64,000 nt of DNA from CAVYYW01 sp963772845 (GCA_963772845.1 CAVYYW010000027.1:62001-126000), one strand, 5' to 3'. Numbered from the stretch's first letter, positions 1 to 8,844 are shown. Program-made: numbers and translations. The notes: generated by a model from the letters alone, not told the origin.

Positions 1-788
1 AAGCTGCCGTCCGTTACTTTGAAGACCAGAATGTTGAAATGGTGGCGTTTCAGACGATTTCGGATGTTTTTGAAGATGTAGAGGCCGGAAACGTGGACAG
101 CGCAGTCGTTCCGATTGAGAACACCATTGAAGGTACCATTAACATAACCGTGGACAGCCTGGCTGACAGCCCTGAATTATTTATACAGGGAGAAATGATC
201 TTAGGAATATCGCAGCAATTGCTCGGTGTAAAGGGCGTACTTCTGGATGAAATTCAAGAAATATGGTCAATTCCTCCAGCCTTGGCACAATGCCGGAAAT
301 TTATTAGAAAGAGTCAGGCTGAGACAAAGCATTTTGACAGTACCGCTTCAGCAGCTTTAAAGGTGAAGGAATCGGGAAGACGAGACGTGGGTGCCGTCGC
401 TTCGGCATGGGCTGCAGAACAGCTTGGATTGGAAGTCATCGCAAGGAATGTGCAGGACACATCAGCGAACCATACCCGCTTTGTGGTGATAGCGAATGAA
501 CGCACAATGGCGGAGGATTCTCAAAAAACAATGCTTTTAATCACCCCTGGTGACGAGCATTCCGGCCTCCTTGCAGACATTCTTCAGGTGTTTTCAACAT
601 TGGATTTAAACCTCTCTTGGATCGAATCCCGGCCAACCAAAACAAAGCTTGGCACGTATCAATTTTATCTTGTTGCAGAAGCCGGAATGCAGGATGAACG
701 CATGTCAAAAGTCCTGGCGATTCTTGATATTTATGGACATCGCACGAGAGTTCTTGGCACCTACAAAAGTAAATTACATGTAACCTGA
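1..788 (+). CDS. pheA: Prephenate dehydratase, 5'-truncated by window edge
   Basis: Converts prephenate to phenylpyruvate in phenylalanine biosynthesis (cytosolic). The reading frame is open from base 3, so the N-terminus lies outside the window; the first ATG at 39 is internal. The visible part has the dehydratase core (VPIENTIEG; later TSANHTRFVVI, the TRF motif family members use in catalysis) followed by a C-terminal ACT domain of about 80 residues. The ACT domain carries the ESRPTKTKLGTYQF segment, which matches the ESRP motif used for phenylalanine feedback binding. It is followed 42 bp later by ywdK on the same strand. In B. subtilis pheA lies elsewhere, so this adjacency is a local rearrangement. 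Identification is firm. Confidence 0.95.
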   Translation, partial: AAVRYFEDQNVEMVAFQTISDVFEDVEAGNVDSAVVPIENTIEGTINITVDSLADSPELFIQGEMILGISQQLLGVKGVLLDEIQEIWSIPPALAQCRKFIRKSQAETKHFDSTASAALKVKESGRRDVGAVASAWAAEQLGLEVIARNVQDTSANHTRFVVIANERTMAEDSQKTMLLITPGDEHSGLLADILQVFSTLDLNLSWIESRPTKTKLGTYQFYLVAEAGMQDERMSKVLAILDIYGHRTRVLGTYKSKLHVT

Positions 789-829
789 CAGCTCAGACAA
801 TAATACGATTTTTAAAGGACGGGGAAACA

Positions 830-1207
830 ATGGGTAAACTATTTGTAATCATTGGAGCAGCCTGTGCACTGTTATCCGTAGCCTTCGGTGCTTTCGGGGC
901 ACACGGCTTAAAAAATAAGCTATCCGCACATTATATGGAAATTTTTCAAACTGGCGTTCATTACCAAATGATGCATGCATTAGGACTGATTCTTGTAGGC
1001 ATTTTGGCAGCAACATGGCTGAATAATGGTTCGGCGCTTCTCAACTGGGCAGGCTGGCTGATGTTTTTCGGCATTATTCTTTTCTCAGGAAGTTTATACA
1101 TATTAAGCTTGACGCAGGTTTCTGTACTTGGCGCGATTACACCGATCGGCGGTGTTGCATTTCTCGTCAGCTGGCTCTTAATTATCATTGCATTTGTTCG
1201 TGCCTGA
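830..1207 (+). CDS. ywdK: DUF423 small membrane protein (YwdK-like)
   Basis: A 125-residue, very hydrophobic protein with about four predicted membrane segments. It has the DUF423 hallmarks: a glycine-rich first helix followed by AFGAHGLK, then a YQMMHALGL segment and a C-terminal TPIGG motif. The function of the family is unknown. The ATG is preceded by GGACGGGGAA at a good distance. The stop codon lies inside the stem of a strong terminator. Its place next to gerQ (ywdL) reproduces the B. subtilis ywdK-ywdL pair, although here gerQ is on the opposite strand beyond a repeat-filled gap. Confidence 0.9.
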   Translation: MGKLFVIIGAACALLSVAFGAFGAHGLKNKLSAHYMEIFQTGVHYQMMHALGLILVGILAATWLNNGSALLNWAGWLMFFGIILFSGSLYILSLTQVSVLGAITPIGGVAFLVSWLLIIIAFVRA

Positions 1208-1232
1208 CCCTTTAGGGGCCAGGCATTTTTTC
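1201..1232 (+). terminator. Rho-independent terminator of ywdK
   Basis: TGCCTG and CCC pair with GGG and CAGGCA around a short TTTA-containing loop, followed by six T. The ywdK stop codon is part of the stem. Confidence 0.85.
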
Positions 1233-1382
1233 TTATCAGAAAAGGGGCGAGGAGATCGGAACGATTTTAGTGCAAAAATAAAAAGCCGCATTTTCATGGG
1301 CTTTATTGGATGGTCATGCTATTTAATTTATCTGAGGAGGGAAAGGAATTCTCTCTGAAAACCCTACCGGCTATTTCATGGT

Positions 1383-1466
1383 TATTCAGGCAAGCACCAG
1401 ATTGAGCTATTCTTGGATTAAATCTTAAAAAAGGCAAATAAATACAGAAGTTTTTCAGTGATGTGT
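1383..1466 (-). repeat. Partial family-E extragenic repeat
   Basis: Read on the minus strand this contains TCACTGAAAAACTTC, a TATTTATT stretch, AAGATTTAATCCAAGAATAGCTC. The same string appears in longer copies near 21383, 43755 and, inverted, 52120-52475. It looks like a truncated copy. The preceding stretch 1233-1382 shows no gene. Confidence 0.6.
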
Positions 1467-1478
1467 AGGAGCTAACAA

Positions 1479-1846
1479 GTGCGGCTCTTTTCTTTGTCTA
1501 GTTACGCTTGCCAGCCCTTCGGTTCCTTCAACTTTCTTTACAGAGAACAAAAAGCGTTCTCTTCAGAAAGTCTCCAGGCTCCTTCAGGGCTATTCAGGCA
1601 AGCTTCACTTTTCTTTGTCTAGTTCCGCCGCACAGCTCCTCGGGGTCACTTCGAAAGCCCTTCAAAAATGAAAAAGCCATTTTTTGGTCTTCCTCCATTT
1701 TCCGGGAAAGAAATCTGGAACCATGTGCTCCTGCCAGTCTGCTAGTCATGCTTCGAAGCGATTGGATTCCTCGTCGCAACTCAAGTAGTACGTTCGAGAA
1801 GTGATGCTCGTGCCTGTCGGAGCTGATATGTGCGGCTTCACTTTTC
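1479..1846. repeat. Family-A extragenic repeat, copy 1
   Basis: It begins GTGCGGCTCTTTTCTTTGTC, continues TAGTTACGCTTGCCAGCCCT and ends GTCGGAGCTGATATGTGCGG, CTTCACTTTTCT exactly at the gerQ stop codon. A related copy at 3476-3724 ends at the hemQ stop codon, and further relatives lie at 21276-21372 and 63531-63899. The theme (TTTTCTTTGTC-AGC...CCCCTCGG...GCTTTTC) resembles an extragenic repeat that I recall as common in Bacillaceae. Short open frames inside it (for example 1508-1804) have no ribosome binding site and are not genes. Confidence 0.7.
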
Positions 1847-2505
1847 TAGGCATATGGGTAGGAGTAATTAATCGGGCCTTTGAAGGTGATATAGTCTACA
1901 TAAATAAGCGGGATTAGGTAGCGTGTTCCTTGAGGGCCGCCGTCGTTAATAATCACGTGATCGCGTCCAGCTGCTTCAACTTCTCCCTTAAACACTTTAG
2001 CGTTCCATTCAGAGTTGTTTTCAAATGTACAGTAAACAGTGGCGACTTTTTCAAGATTGAGTCTTAAAATGTTCTCTATATAAGATTGCTGGTTGGCAGG
2101 CAGTGGTAAAGATCCAGGAGGTGGCATCATTTGACCGCCTTGCCCTTGCATTGGCTGACCTGGCTGTTGCATCATTTGGCCGCCTTGCATTTGCATTGGC
2201 TGACCTGGCTGCTGCATCATTTGACCGCCTTGCATTTGCCCACCAGGCATCATTGGGTAGCCACCCATCATTTGCTGAGGTTGCATTCCTTGACCTTGTT
2301 GCCGAAAATCCGGATAACCGCCAAAATCTTGAGGCATATATGGTATGCCGCCTTGCATTCCTCCCATTTGTGGATCCATTCCGTACTGTGACATCGGATA
2401 CTGATAGCCATCTGACGGTGAACCTTGGGAAGTCCCTCCTTGCTGGGACTGCTGCCGCTCTTCGGATTGCCACCCATCCTGTGGATTTTGTCTTTGCTCA
2501 CTCAT
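1846..2505 (-). CDS. gerQ: Spore coat protein GerQ
   Basis: A 219-residue spore coat protein needed in the family for localising the cortex-lytic enzyme CwlJ and for normal germination. The C-terminal 80 residues are the conserved GerQ domain (SYIENILRLN, TFENNSEWNAK, EAAGRDHVII). The N-terminal 135 residues are Gln/Met/Gly/Pro-rich and include near-perfect repeats of GGQMMQQPGQPM encoded by a roughly 50-bp direct repeat near 2140-2240. The start ATG follows GGAGTGAATTTCC. Length exceeds B. subtilis GerQ (about 181 residues) because of the repeats. No lysine occurs before the C-terminal domain, unlike the lysines near the N-terminus of the B. subtilis protein that transglutaminase uses. Overlapping frames of 140, 179, 86 and 77 codons are shadows. 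Confidence 0.95.
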   Translation of the reverse strand: MSEQRQNPQDGWQSEERQQSQQGGTSQGSPSDGYQYPMSQYGMDPQMGGMQGGIPYMPQDFGGYPDFRQQGQGMQPQQMMGGYPMMPGGQMQGGQMMQQPGQPMQMQGGQMMQQPGQPMQGQGGQMMPPPGSLPLPANQQSYIENILRLNLEKVATVYCTFENNSEWNAKVFKGEVEAAGRDHVIINDGGPQGTRYLIPLIYVDYITFKGPINYSYPYA

Positions 2506-2557
2506 GGAAATTCACTCCAATCCAATTGATAATGTCGACTTCCCGACTCTCAGATCA

Positions 2558-2587
2558 TGTATATGTTTCAAGCCAGGCTTTTAATAC
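2558..2587 (-). promoter_or_regulatory. Candidate sigma-E promoter of gerQ
   Basis: On the minus strand GTATTAA is followed after 15 bases by CATATACA, resembling the mother-cell sigma-E pattern (-35 near ATATT, -10 CATACA-T). The site lies about 55 bp before the gerQ start. GerQ is known to be made under sigma-E in B. subtilis. The match is partial, so this is tentative. Confidence 0.35.
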
Positions 2588-2886
2588 AAAAAACACTTTG
2601 AAAGTCTGCCGATTAACGATGACAGGGCCTTCAAAGCGATGATTATAAAGTATTAATTATTAAGATACCGATTGTCGAGTTTGTTTTAACATCGGAGGAT
2701 CCTGCTGAAAAAGTTTCTTTTTCGCTTCGAGCCGAGCATTAGAAAGTTATCACTTGCCGTGGGGCGGAACGAGAGCCATGCTTTAATTAAATGCGGCGCT
2801 GCAGGGTGGCATTTGGAGCCCAGCAAGAGCCGAAAACCTGAATTGAGGGCATTATAAGTTGCCGTTGGAGCCCATTGTGCCTCTGT

Positions 2887-2985
2887 AACTCGAAAGGATG
2901 GCCGTAAAGGAAGCGTTTAGGACCGTCTGAGACATGAAAACTCGAATAAATGGCCGTAAAGGTAGCGTTTAGGACCAACCAAGAT
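2887..2985 (+). repeat. Two diverged family-C hairpin units
   Basis: Two units reading ATGGCCGTAAAGGAAGCGTT-TAGGACC and ATGGCCGTAAAGGTAGCGTT-TAGGACC lie about 60 bp apart. They match the unit of the large tandem array at 38172-38605 (ATGGCCGTAAACGAGGTGTT-TAAGGCC). Still more diverged relatives may precede them (2800-2885). The stretch 2643-2800 between gerQ and this point shows no gene. Confidence 0.6.
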
Positions 2986-3295
2986 TCCCATTACCAACTA
3001 AATGCCGAACTGCCGGGAATGTTCGAGATTCCTCGAAAATGCTTTTTGTTTCATTACAAAAAAGAAATACCCAAGGTTCTCTTGACCTCAAGGTATTTCC
3101 ACTTTCTCATAGATTGCTTTGCCATTTTCATCGTGCGATGTGGTTCCAAAGACGTTATTCAAGTCCTGCGGAATCAGCGATCCAAGCGAGACCCCGCAGC
3201 GCAAACGTTGCCTTAAAGCGCGAGGAGGCTCGCGGATCGCCCGCGGAAAGCGAGGGTATTTCCGCTTTCAATGGATGGAAACCGCATTTTCTTCG

Positions 3296-3475
3296 TGCGG
3301 TGTGAATTCAAGGATGCTGTTTCAAGTCCTACGGAACCAGCACGCGTCCGAAGATCCACTTTGGCGTACAAAGAGACCATGCCAAAGTTAGCTGAGGGCG
3401 TGCCCGTGGAAAGCGAGCAGCCTAGAGCGGCAATCAACAACCACGACGACACCGGGGGACTTTTTCAGCCGACTT
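3296..3475 (+). repeat. Family-B extragenic repeat, copy 1
   Basis: Contains CAGCACGCGTCCGAAGATCC, ACTTTGGCGTAC, a return arm CATGCCAAAGTTAGCTGAGG, and CCGTGGAAAGCGAG, ending CGGGGGACTTTTTCAG. CTTTGGC and GCCAAAG can form a hairpin. Other copies are at 21600-21790, 43168-43332 (inverted), 43579-43690 (inverted, partial) and 52600-52760. Open frames across it have no start signals. Confidence 0.7.
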
Positions 3476-3724
3476 TGTCGGAGCTCCACGTGCGGCTCCG
3501 CTTTTCTTTGTCTAGTTACGCTTGCCAGCCCTTCGGTTCCTTCAGAGCTAATCAGGCAAGCTCGCTTTTCGCGACTCCAGTGCTTGGGAAAGAAGTCTGT
3601 AACCATGTGCTCCTGCGTCTGCTAGTCATGCTTCGAAGCGGGATTCCTCGTCGCAACTCGTAGTCGTTCGAGATGTGATGCTCGTGCCTGTCGGAGCTGA
3701 CATGTGCGACTTCGCTTTTCTTGC
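3476..3724. repeat. Family-A extragenic repeat, copy 2
   Basis: A shorter relative of 1479-1846: CCGCTTTTCTTTGTCTAGTT then ACGCTTGCCAGCCCTTCGGT, and the same ending (GTCGGAGCTGACATGTGCGA then CTTCGCTTTTCTT). As with copy 1 it abuts the stop codon of a leftward gene (hemQ). Confidence 0.7.
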
Positions 3725-4473
3725 TACTCTACGCTGAGCATTTGTGAGAAGCGCTGCGGGTCAAGGAGGACACCAGTGTAAAAGGAGCCGAATTCTCCGT
3801 ACTGTGCACTGACTCTGTCAAAGCGCATTTCATATACTAGTTTCTTAAACTGAAGGACATCCTCAGAAAATAGCGTAACGCCCCATTCCCAGTCATCAAG
3901 CCCAACCGATCCGGTGATGACCTGTTTCACTTTGCCTGCATAGCTTCGCCCAATCATGCCATGGCTTCGCATCATTTCACGGCGTTCATCCATTGACAGC
4001 ATGTACCAGTTGTCATCACCATCCCGGCGCTTGTCCATCGGATAGAAAGAAGCGTATTTGGTTCTCGGCAAAATGGGCTTCAATCTAGCCTGGATGCGTG
4101 GATCCTCTGAAGGATCACTGTCTTTAGGTGCCATATAATTGCTAAGCTCAACAACGGAAACATAAGAGTAAGCAGGAATCGTAAACGCTGCTAGCCTTGT
4201 TTTATTAAACGCTGTTTCGATATCATTAAGCTCTGCCATTGTCGGTCTCAGCCACATCAGCATAAAGTCTGCTTTTTGTCCCACGATGGAGTAAAAGGCA
4301 TAGCTGCCCTGTTTTTGCTGCATGACGGTATCCCATTTATCAAGGAAAGCATTGAATTCCTGAATCGCTGCCTCACGCTCGTCGCTCGAGACGTTTTTCC
4401 ATGAAATCCAATCAATTGTCCGGAAATCGTGCAGACAGTACCATCCGTCCAGTGTTTTTGCTGCTTCAATCAT
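3724..4473 (-). CDS. hemQ: Coproheme decarboxylase HemQ
   Basis: Chlorite-dismutase-fold enzyme that performs the last step of the coproporphyrin-dependent heme pathway of Gram-positive bacteria: peroxide-driven decarboxylation of coproheme III to heme b. The 249-residue protein has the proximal heme-ligand histidine at 171 (MRSHGMIGR) and the catalytic tyrosine at 144 (YASFYPMDKRR), one residue off the numbering usually quoted for Geobacillus HemQ (Tyr145, His172). ATG is preceded by GGGAGTG. Divergent from pta as in B. subtilis (ywfI-pta). Length is normal and no damage is seen. Confidence 0.95.
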   Translation of the reverse strand: MIEAAKTLDGWYCLHDFRTIDWISWKNVSSDEREAAIQEFNAFLDKWDTVMQQKQGSYAFYSIVGQKADFMLMWLRPTMAELNDIETAFNKTRLAAFTIPAYSYVSVVELSNYMAPKDSDPSEDPRIQARLKPILPRTKYASFYPMDKRRDGDDNWYMLSMDERREMMRSHGMIGRSYAGKVKQVITGSVGLDDWEWGVTLFSEDVLQFKKLVYEMRFDRVSAQYGEFGSFYTGVLLDPQRFSQMLSVE

Positions 4474-4619
4474 CCACTAACACTCCCTACAAAAATTCTC
4501 ATTCTAAATATATCACATGAACGGGTCAACCGCGAAAGCCCTGTTTAATGCAAAAAAATGAATAAGTTTTAAAACGTGTGACGGTGGTGTAGACTAGGGT
4601 CAGTGAAGGAGGTCATATT

Positions 4620-5592
4620 ATGACGAAATTGTTCGAAAACATGAAGGCAATTGTTAAAAAAGCAAAGCCTCTGATTGTATTCCCTGAAGGAGGAGACTCG
4701 CGCATTCAGGAGGCTGCTGTAAAGCTTGCCGAAGAAGATCTCTTAACACCTATCTTAATCGGAAAGATTGAAGCCATGCCTGATCCTATAAAACGTCTGA
4801 CAGAACAAGGACGCATGCAGGTCCGTTATCATTTAAATGAAGAAAAACGCGAAGAACTGGCCGAGGCGCTCGTTGCTCGCCGCAAAGGTAAAATCACGCT
4901 TGATCAGGCAACAGAATTGCTTTCTGACGAAAATTACTACGGAACCATGCTCGTTTACTCTGGTGCTGCGGATGGTCTAGTCAGTGGTGCCTGCCACTCA
5001 ACGGCTAACACGGTCAGACCAGCACTGCAGATCATCAAAACCAAGCCTGGAGTGAATAAGACATCCGGAGCTTTTATTATGGTAAAAGGGGAGGAGCAGT
5101 TGGTTTTTGCAGACTGTGCCATCAATATTTCACCAACATCTGAAGAGCTTGCTGAAATTGCAATGGAAAGTGCCAGAACGGCAAGAGCTTTTGGCATTGA
5201 CCCCAAGGTGGCCATGCTCAGCTTTTCAACGAGAGGTTCTGCAAAAGCGCCTGAAGCTGAAAAAGTGACAGAGGCTGTCAGAATCATCAATGCGGGCGCC
5301 GGTTGATTTTCCTGTAGACGGCGAACTGCAATTCGATGCAGCCTATGTACCGGATGTGGCGAATAAAAAAGCGCCAAACTCTCAGCTTGAAGGGCGGGCA
5401 AATGTGTTTGTTTTTCCAAGTCTTGAAGCAGGTAACATTGGATATAAAATGGTGCAGCGGCTTGGCGGTTTTGAGGCTGTCGGACCGATTCTTCAAGGCT
5501 TGAACCAGCCTGTAAATGATCTGTCGCGAGGATGCTCAACCGAAGACGTTTACAACCTTGCCCTGATCACAGCACGCCAAAGCATGCAATAA
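4620..5592 (+). CDS. pta: Phosphate acetyltransferase, frameshifted
   Basis: Interconverts acetyl-CoA and acetyl phosphate (overflow metabolism with acetate kinase). Frame one covers residues 1 to about 225 (FPEGGDSRIQEAA, SGACHSTANTVRPALQI, MLSFSTRGSAKAPEA) and then runs into a stop at 5304. The rest of the enzyme (FPVDGELQFDAAYVPDVANK, FVFPSLEAGNIGYK, PVNDLSRGCSTEDVYNLAL) continues in the next frame from about 5290 to 5592. The two parts align end to end with the family, so a single-base indel at about 5285-5303 splits an otherwise complete 320-residue enzyme. AAGGAGG lies 8 bp before the ATG. Probably a sequence error; a true pta loss is possible but less likely. Confidence 0.93.
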
Positions 5593-5622
5593 GAAGAACC
5601 GATGACAACTGAGCAGTGAATG

Positions 5623-5658
5623 AAAAAGCCGAAGCGGGAATACCGCTTCGGCTTTTCT
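5623..5658. terminator. Bidirectional terminator between pta and aldo-keto reductase
   Basis: AAAAGCCGAAGCGG and CCGCTTCGGCTTTT form a 14-bp stem with a five-base loop. A/T runs on both sides allow termination of the two converging genes. Confidence 0.85.
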
Positions 5659-6666
5659 TTATTTTTGCTCTTGATATTCTTTCCGGTTAGGCGGAGCCAT
5701 AAATTCTGGTCCGACCGGATCTTTAATGTTTTTCTCAAGAATGGCATCGATGTCTTTTTGTGTCTCCTCATCAATATGGAAATCCATCATGTCGTTCACC
5801 GGTTCCACTTGCTTAGGGTTTCTGCCGCCCCACAGAGCAATGCCGGCACCGGGCTGATCAAGACTCCAGCGGACAGCCAGATCAAGGATTGATTTGCCAT
5901 ACCGTTCTTTTGCAAGTTTTTCAAGTTCGTCAACCGCATTTAAATATTGGCTGAAGCGCGGCTCCTGGAACTTAGGATCGACGTTGCGAAGGTCATCACC
6001 CTCGAAGGTGCGGTCTTTAGACATTTTTCCGGACAGCAGCCCGCGGCAGAGACTGCCATACAGAAGGGTGGTCATCCCGTGTTCCTCACAATAAGGCAGG
6101 ATGTCTTTTTCCATCTCCCGCTCAAATAAGTTATAGGGGGGCTGCACAGTATGAAGGGGGGCAACTTTACGAAACGCGTCGAGCTGTTTGGTTGAGAAGT
6201 TGCTGACGCCAATTGCCCGAATTTTCCCAGCCTTATACAGATCATGCAACGCTTCAGCGGTTTCCTCGATTGGAACGAGAGGATCAGGCCAATGAAGCTG
6301 ATAAATATCAATATAATCCAGCTGAAGACGGGAGAGGGAATCGTCAATTTCTTTCTCGATCCGTTCTCTTGAGCCGTTGCGGATCATATCATCGCCTTCC
6401 CATTCAAGGCCAACTTTCGTAGCCACGTAAATGTCAGAACGGTTGCCTTTTTCTTTAATTGCTTTTCCGACAATCTCTTCTGAACGGCCTTTCCCATAGC
6501 CTGGCGCTGTGTCAATCAAAGAAATGCCATTATCAATCGCCGCATGGATGGTTTTAATGGATTCTTTTTCGTCTGTTCCGCCCCACATCGCTCCGCCAAT
6601 CGCCCAGGTGCCAAGCCCAATGCGGGAGGGTTTCATACCGGTATTGCTGATTTCAATATGTTCCAT
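5659..6666 (-). CDS. Aldo-keto reductase (IolS/YhdN-like)
   Basis: NADPH-dependent aldo-keto reductase. From the chosen start (335 residues) the catalytic tetrad is visible as Asp52 and Tyr57 (DTAPGYG), Lys84 (TKVG) and His125 (LHWPDP); GVSNFS and the C-terminal ALWGGRNPKQV cofactor region follow. It belongs to the AKR11/IolS-type branch. The frame stays open to 6741; I chose ATG 6666 because GAAAGG lies 12 bases upstream, while ATG 6678 directly abuts that sequence. Divergent from an Old Yellow Enzyme gene with 166 bp between them, suggesting a shared redox or detoxification role. The natural substrate cannot be told from sequence. Confidence 0.88.
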   Translation of the reverse strand: MEHIEISNTGMKPSRIGLGTWAIGGAMWGGTDEKESIKTIHAAIDNGISLIDTAPGYGKGRSEEIVGKAIKEKGNRSDIYVATKVGLEWEGDDMIRNGSRERIEKEIDDSLSRLQLDYIDIYQLHWPDPLVPIEETAEALHDLYKAGKIRAIGVSNFSTKQLDAFRKVAPLHTVQPPYNLFEREMEKDILPYCEEHGMTTLLYGSLCRGLLSGKMSKDRTFEGDDLRNVDPKFQEPRFSQYLNAVDELEKLAKERYGKSILDLAVRWSLDQPGAGIALWGGRNPKQVEPVNDMMDFHIDEETQKDIDAILEKNIKDPVGPEFMAPPNRKEYQEQK

Positions 6667-6832
6667 TATGTGTTTCATCCTTTCATGATTGCCTTTTGGT
6701 ATCAATTCCCTCTTTTTCAAACGGTTTAAACATGAAAGCAATATATTAGACGTTTAATGGTTAAACTTGCTAACATGGTCTAAATCAACGAAAAAGTATG
6801 AAACGTTATAAGAAAAAAGGAGGCGGAAAGCT

Positions 6833-7957
6833 ATGGAATTAGAAAAATCATTGCTTTTCAGCGCACAAAAAGTGAATGAAGATGTGATACAGAATCGCTG
6901 GGTGGTGGCACCCATGACACGAATCAGTGCGGAGGACGACGGGACCGCGAATAAGCGGATGCTGGCCTATTATGAGCGCTATGCCAAAGGCGGTTTTGGC
7001 GCCATTATCACTGAAGGAATTTATACGGATAAAAAATACAGCCAGGGTTATTTGAATCAACCGGGGCTAGCGTCAGAGGCACAACGGGATGCCTGGAAGC
7101 CGATTGTCAAGACTGTTCAGCAGCATGAAACGAAAATGATTGCGCAGTTGATGCATGCTGGCGGGCAATCTCAGGGTAACCGATATTCTGATGAGACCGC
7201 AGCACCATCTGCTATTCCTCCAAAAGGCGAACAGCTTGGATTTTACGGAGGGTCCGGTCCATTCATGACACCGAAAGAGATGACGAAGCAAGAGATTGAT
7301 GAGGCAAAAGAGGGCTTTGTCAAAGCGGCACGCTATGCAAAGGAAGCCGGATTTGACGGTGTCGAGATACACGGGGCAAACGGCTATCTTTTAGATCAGT
7401 TTTTGACAGATTATCTTAATAAACGTGAGGATGAATACGGCGGATCGCTCGAAAAACGGCTGCGTCTGCCTGTCGAAGTTATTCAAGCCGTCAGAAAAGA
7501 GACCGGTAAAGACTACATGGTTGGCATTCGCGTTTCTCAAGCGAAGGTAGCAGATGCCACTCATAAATGGGCAGGCGGTCAGAAAGATGCGGAGGTTATT
7601 TTTTCAGCGCTTGCCGAGGCAGGGGTGGACTATATTCATGTTACCGATGCTGATGGTGCTGCTCCTGGATTCGGTGAGGGGACAATGACAATGGCCGAAG
7701 CAGCAAGAACCTATGGCAATGTTCGAGTGATTGCGAATGGCCAGTTAAATCAGCCTGACACTGCTTTAAAAATGATCGAAGAGGAACAGACAGATTTTAT
7801 CAGTTTAGGTACGGGTGCACTGGCAAATCCGGATTTCCCAAATCGGATGAGACAGGGTAAAGCATTCGACGAATTTAACTTCAAGGAAATCCTGCTGCCG
7901 CAAGCTGAAGTAAAAGATAAAGAACTGGAAATGCCTGTTCTTAGCGGGAGAGAATAG
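6833..7957 (+). CDS. NADH:flavin oxidoreductase, Old Yellow Enzyme family
   Basis: FMN-dependent ene-reductase, 374 residues, TIM barrel. Seen: the N-terminal NRWVVAPMTR strand, AQLMHAGGQ, the substrate-binding His180/Asn183 pair in EIHGANGYL, DQFL, and the phosphate-binding C-terminal region ISLGTGALANPDF. Such enzymes reduce activated C=C bonds of enals, enones or nitro compounds. AAAGGAGG precedes the ATG. Paired divergently with the aldo-keto reductase. The exact substrate is unknown, and it could equally act in general electrophile stress. Confidence 0.9.
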   Translation: MELEKSLLFSAQKVNEDVIQNRWVVAPMTRISAEDDGTANKRMLAYYERYAKGGFGAIITEGIYTDKKYSQGYLNQPGLASEAQRDAWKPIVKTVQQHETKMIAQLMHAGGQSQGNRYSDETAAPSAIPPKGEQLGFYGGSGPFMTPKEMTKQEIDEAKEGFVKAARYAKEAGFDGVEIHGANGYLLDQFLTDYLNKREDEYGGSLEKRLRLPVEVIQAVRKETGKDYMVGIRVSQAKVADATHKWAGGQKDAEVIFSALAEAGVDYIHVTDADGAAPGFGEGTMTMAEAARTYGNVRVIANGQLNQPDTALKMIEEEQTDFISLGTGALANPDFPNRMRQGKAFDEFNFKEILLPQAEVKDKELEMPVLSGRE

Positions 7958-7967
7958 TCGAAAGCAG

Positions 7968-8011
7968 AAAGCCAAAGACAGCGGTGATTCATACCGTGTC
8001 TTTGGCTTTTT
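7968..8011. terminator. Bidirectional terminator, OYE gene and lipL
   Basis: AAAGCCAAAGACA pairs perfectly with TGTCTTTGGCTTT around a 16-base loop, with T residues after both arms. It serves the converging OYE and lipL genes. Confidence 0.85.
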
Positions 8012-8013
8012 AC

Positions 8014-8844
8014 TTATTGAAAGGCTTTAACGTTGCGGTCCACCATTCTTTGATAATTCACGTCATAGCGGAGACGTTCTTCTGCTGTCAGCTCAGTGGA
8101 CGTGTAGACGGCGCCGAACTGCTGCAGGGATTGAATGACTTGATTCATCAGCTGAGGGACAGTGATTGGCTGGCCGCTTAATTCACTGAGTGAAGCCATC
8201 GTCTCGGGACGGATGGTTGGATAAACAAAACGGGTTTCTTCGCCTCGAACGCCTGCATCGTAAAAGTTCTTAATCAATGAGGCGCGGTCTGAACCGCTTC
8301 CATCTGCACACAAATAAATTTGAACGGCAACACCATGTCTGAGCCGGCGCTGGGAAATACCAGCGAATTTTCGGCCGTTAATGCTTAAGTCGTAGCGGCC
8401 AGGGCAGTAAGACCCCTCGATTTCTTTATCCTCAAAAGACAGACCATAAGGTTCAAGCAATTTTTTTATTAAAAAAACCATGGCCTCATAGCCATCATCT
8501 ATGGAGATTGTATTATTTTGTTCAGGAAAGATCAGCGAAAGATTAAGCACGCCTTCATCTAGCACGACGGCAAGCCCGCCTGAATTACGGACCACATAAT
8601 GGTAACCTGCTTGTTTCAGTACATCCAGACCTTCTTGAAGAAAAGGCAGCCGTGTATCCTGTATGCCGAGAATAACCGTTTGGTGATGGACCCAGGATCG
8701 AGCCGTACAGCCGGATTCTCCATGGCCGACTGAGTAGCAGAGGGTATCGTCTATCGCAAAGGATTGTTTTGCTTCAAATGCCTTTCCAAGAGCGGACTGG
8801 TCAATCACCCGCCAGATCGGCTGTTCCAATAAATGTGACATCAT
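8014..8844 (-). CDS. lipL: Octanoyl-[GcvH]:protein N-octanoyltransferase LipL
   Basis: Lipoate assembly enzyme that moves octanoyl from GcvH to E2 subunits of 2-oxoacid dehydrogenases. The 276-residue protein shows the BPL/LplA/LipB fold, with the nucleophile Cys147 in GSYCPGRYDL and the conserved lysine at 159 (GRKFAGISQRR). The frame is open to 8907, but AAGGAGAC lies six bases before the ATG at 8844, which I take as the start; ATG 8841 is equally reachable. Synteny (ywfL) supports the call. Confidence 0.92.
   Translation of the reverse strand: MMSHLLEQPIWRVIDQSALGKAFEAKQSFAIDDTLCYSVGHGESGCTARSWVHHQTVILGIQDTRLPFLQEGLDVLKQAGYHYVVRNSGGLAVVLDEGVLNLSLIFPEQNNTISIDDGYEAMVFLIKKLLEPYGLSFEDKEIEGSYCPGRYDLSINGRKFAGISQRRLRHGVAVQIYLCADGSGSDRASLIKNFYDAGVRGEETRFVYPTIRPETMASLSELSGQPITVPQLMNQVIQSLQQFGAVYTSTELTAEERLRYDVNYQRMVDRNVKAFQ

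Noticed and set aside
1508..1804. 98-codon ORF before gerQ
   Set aside because: Part of repeat family A, no ribosome site.
2950..3663. Several overlapping 88-130 codon ORFs between gerQ and hemQ
   Set aside because: They translate repeat families A, B and C in several frames; no start signals, and the same DNA recurs in other intergenic gaps.
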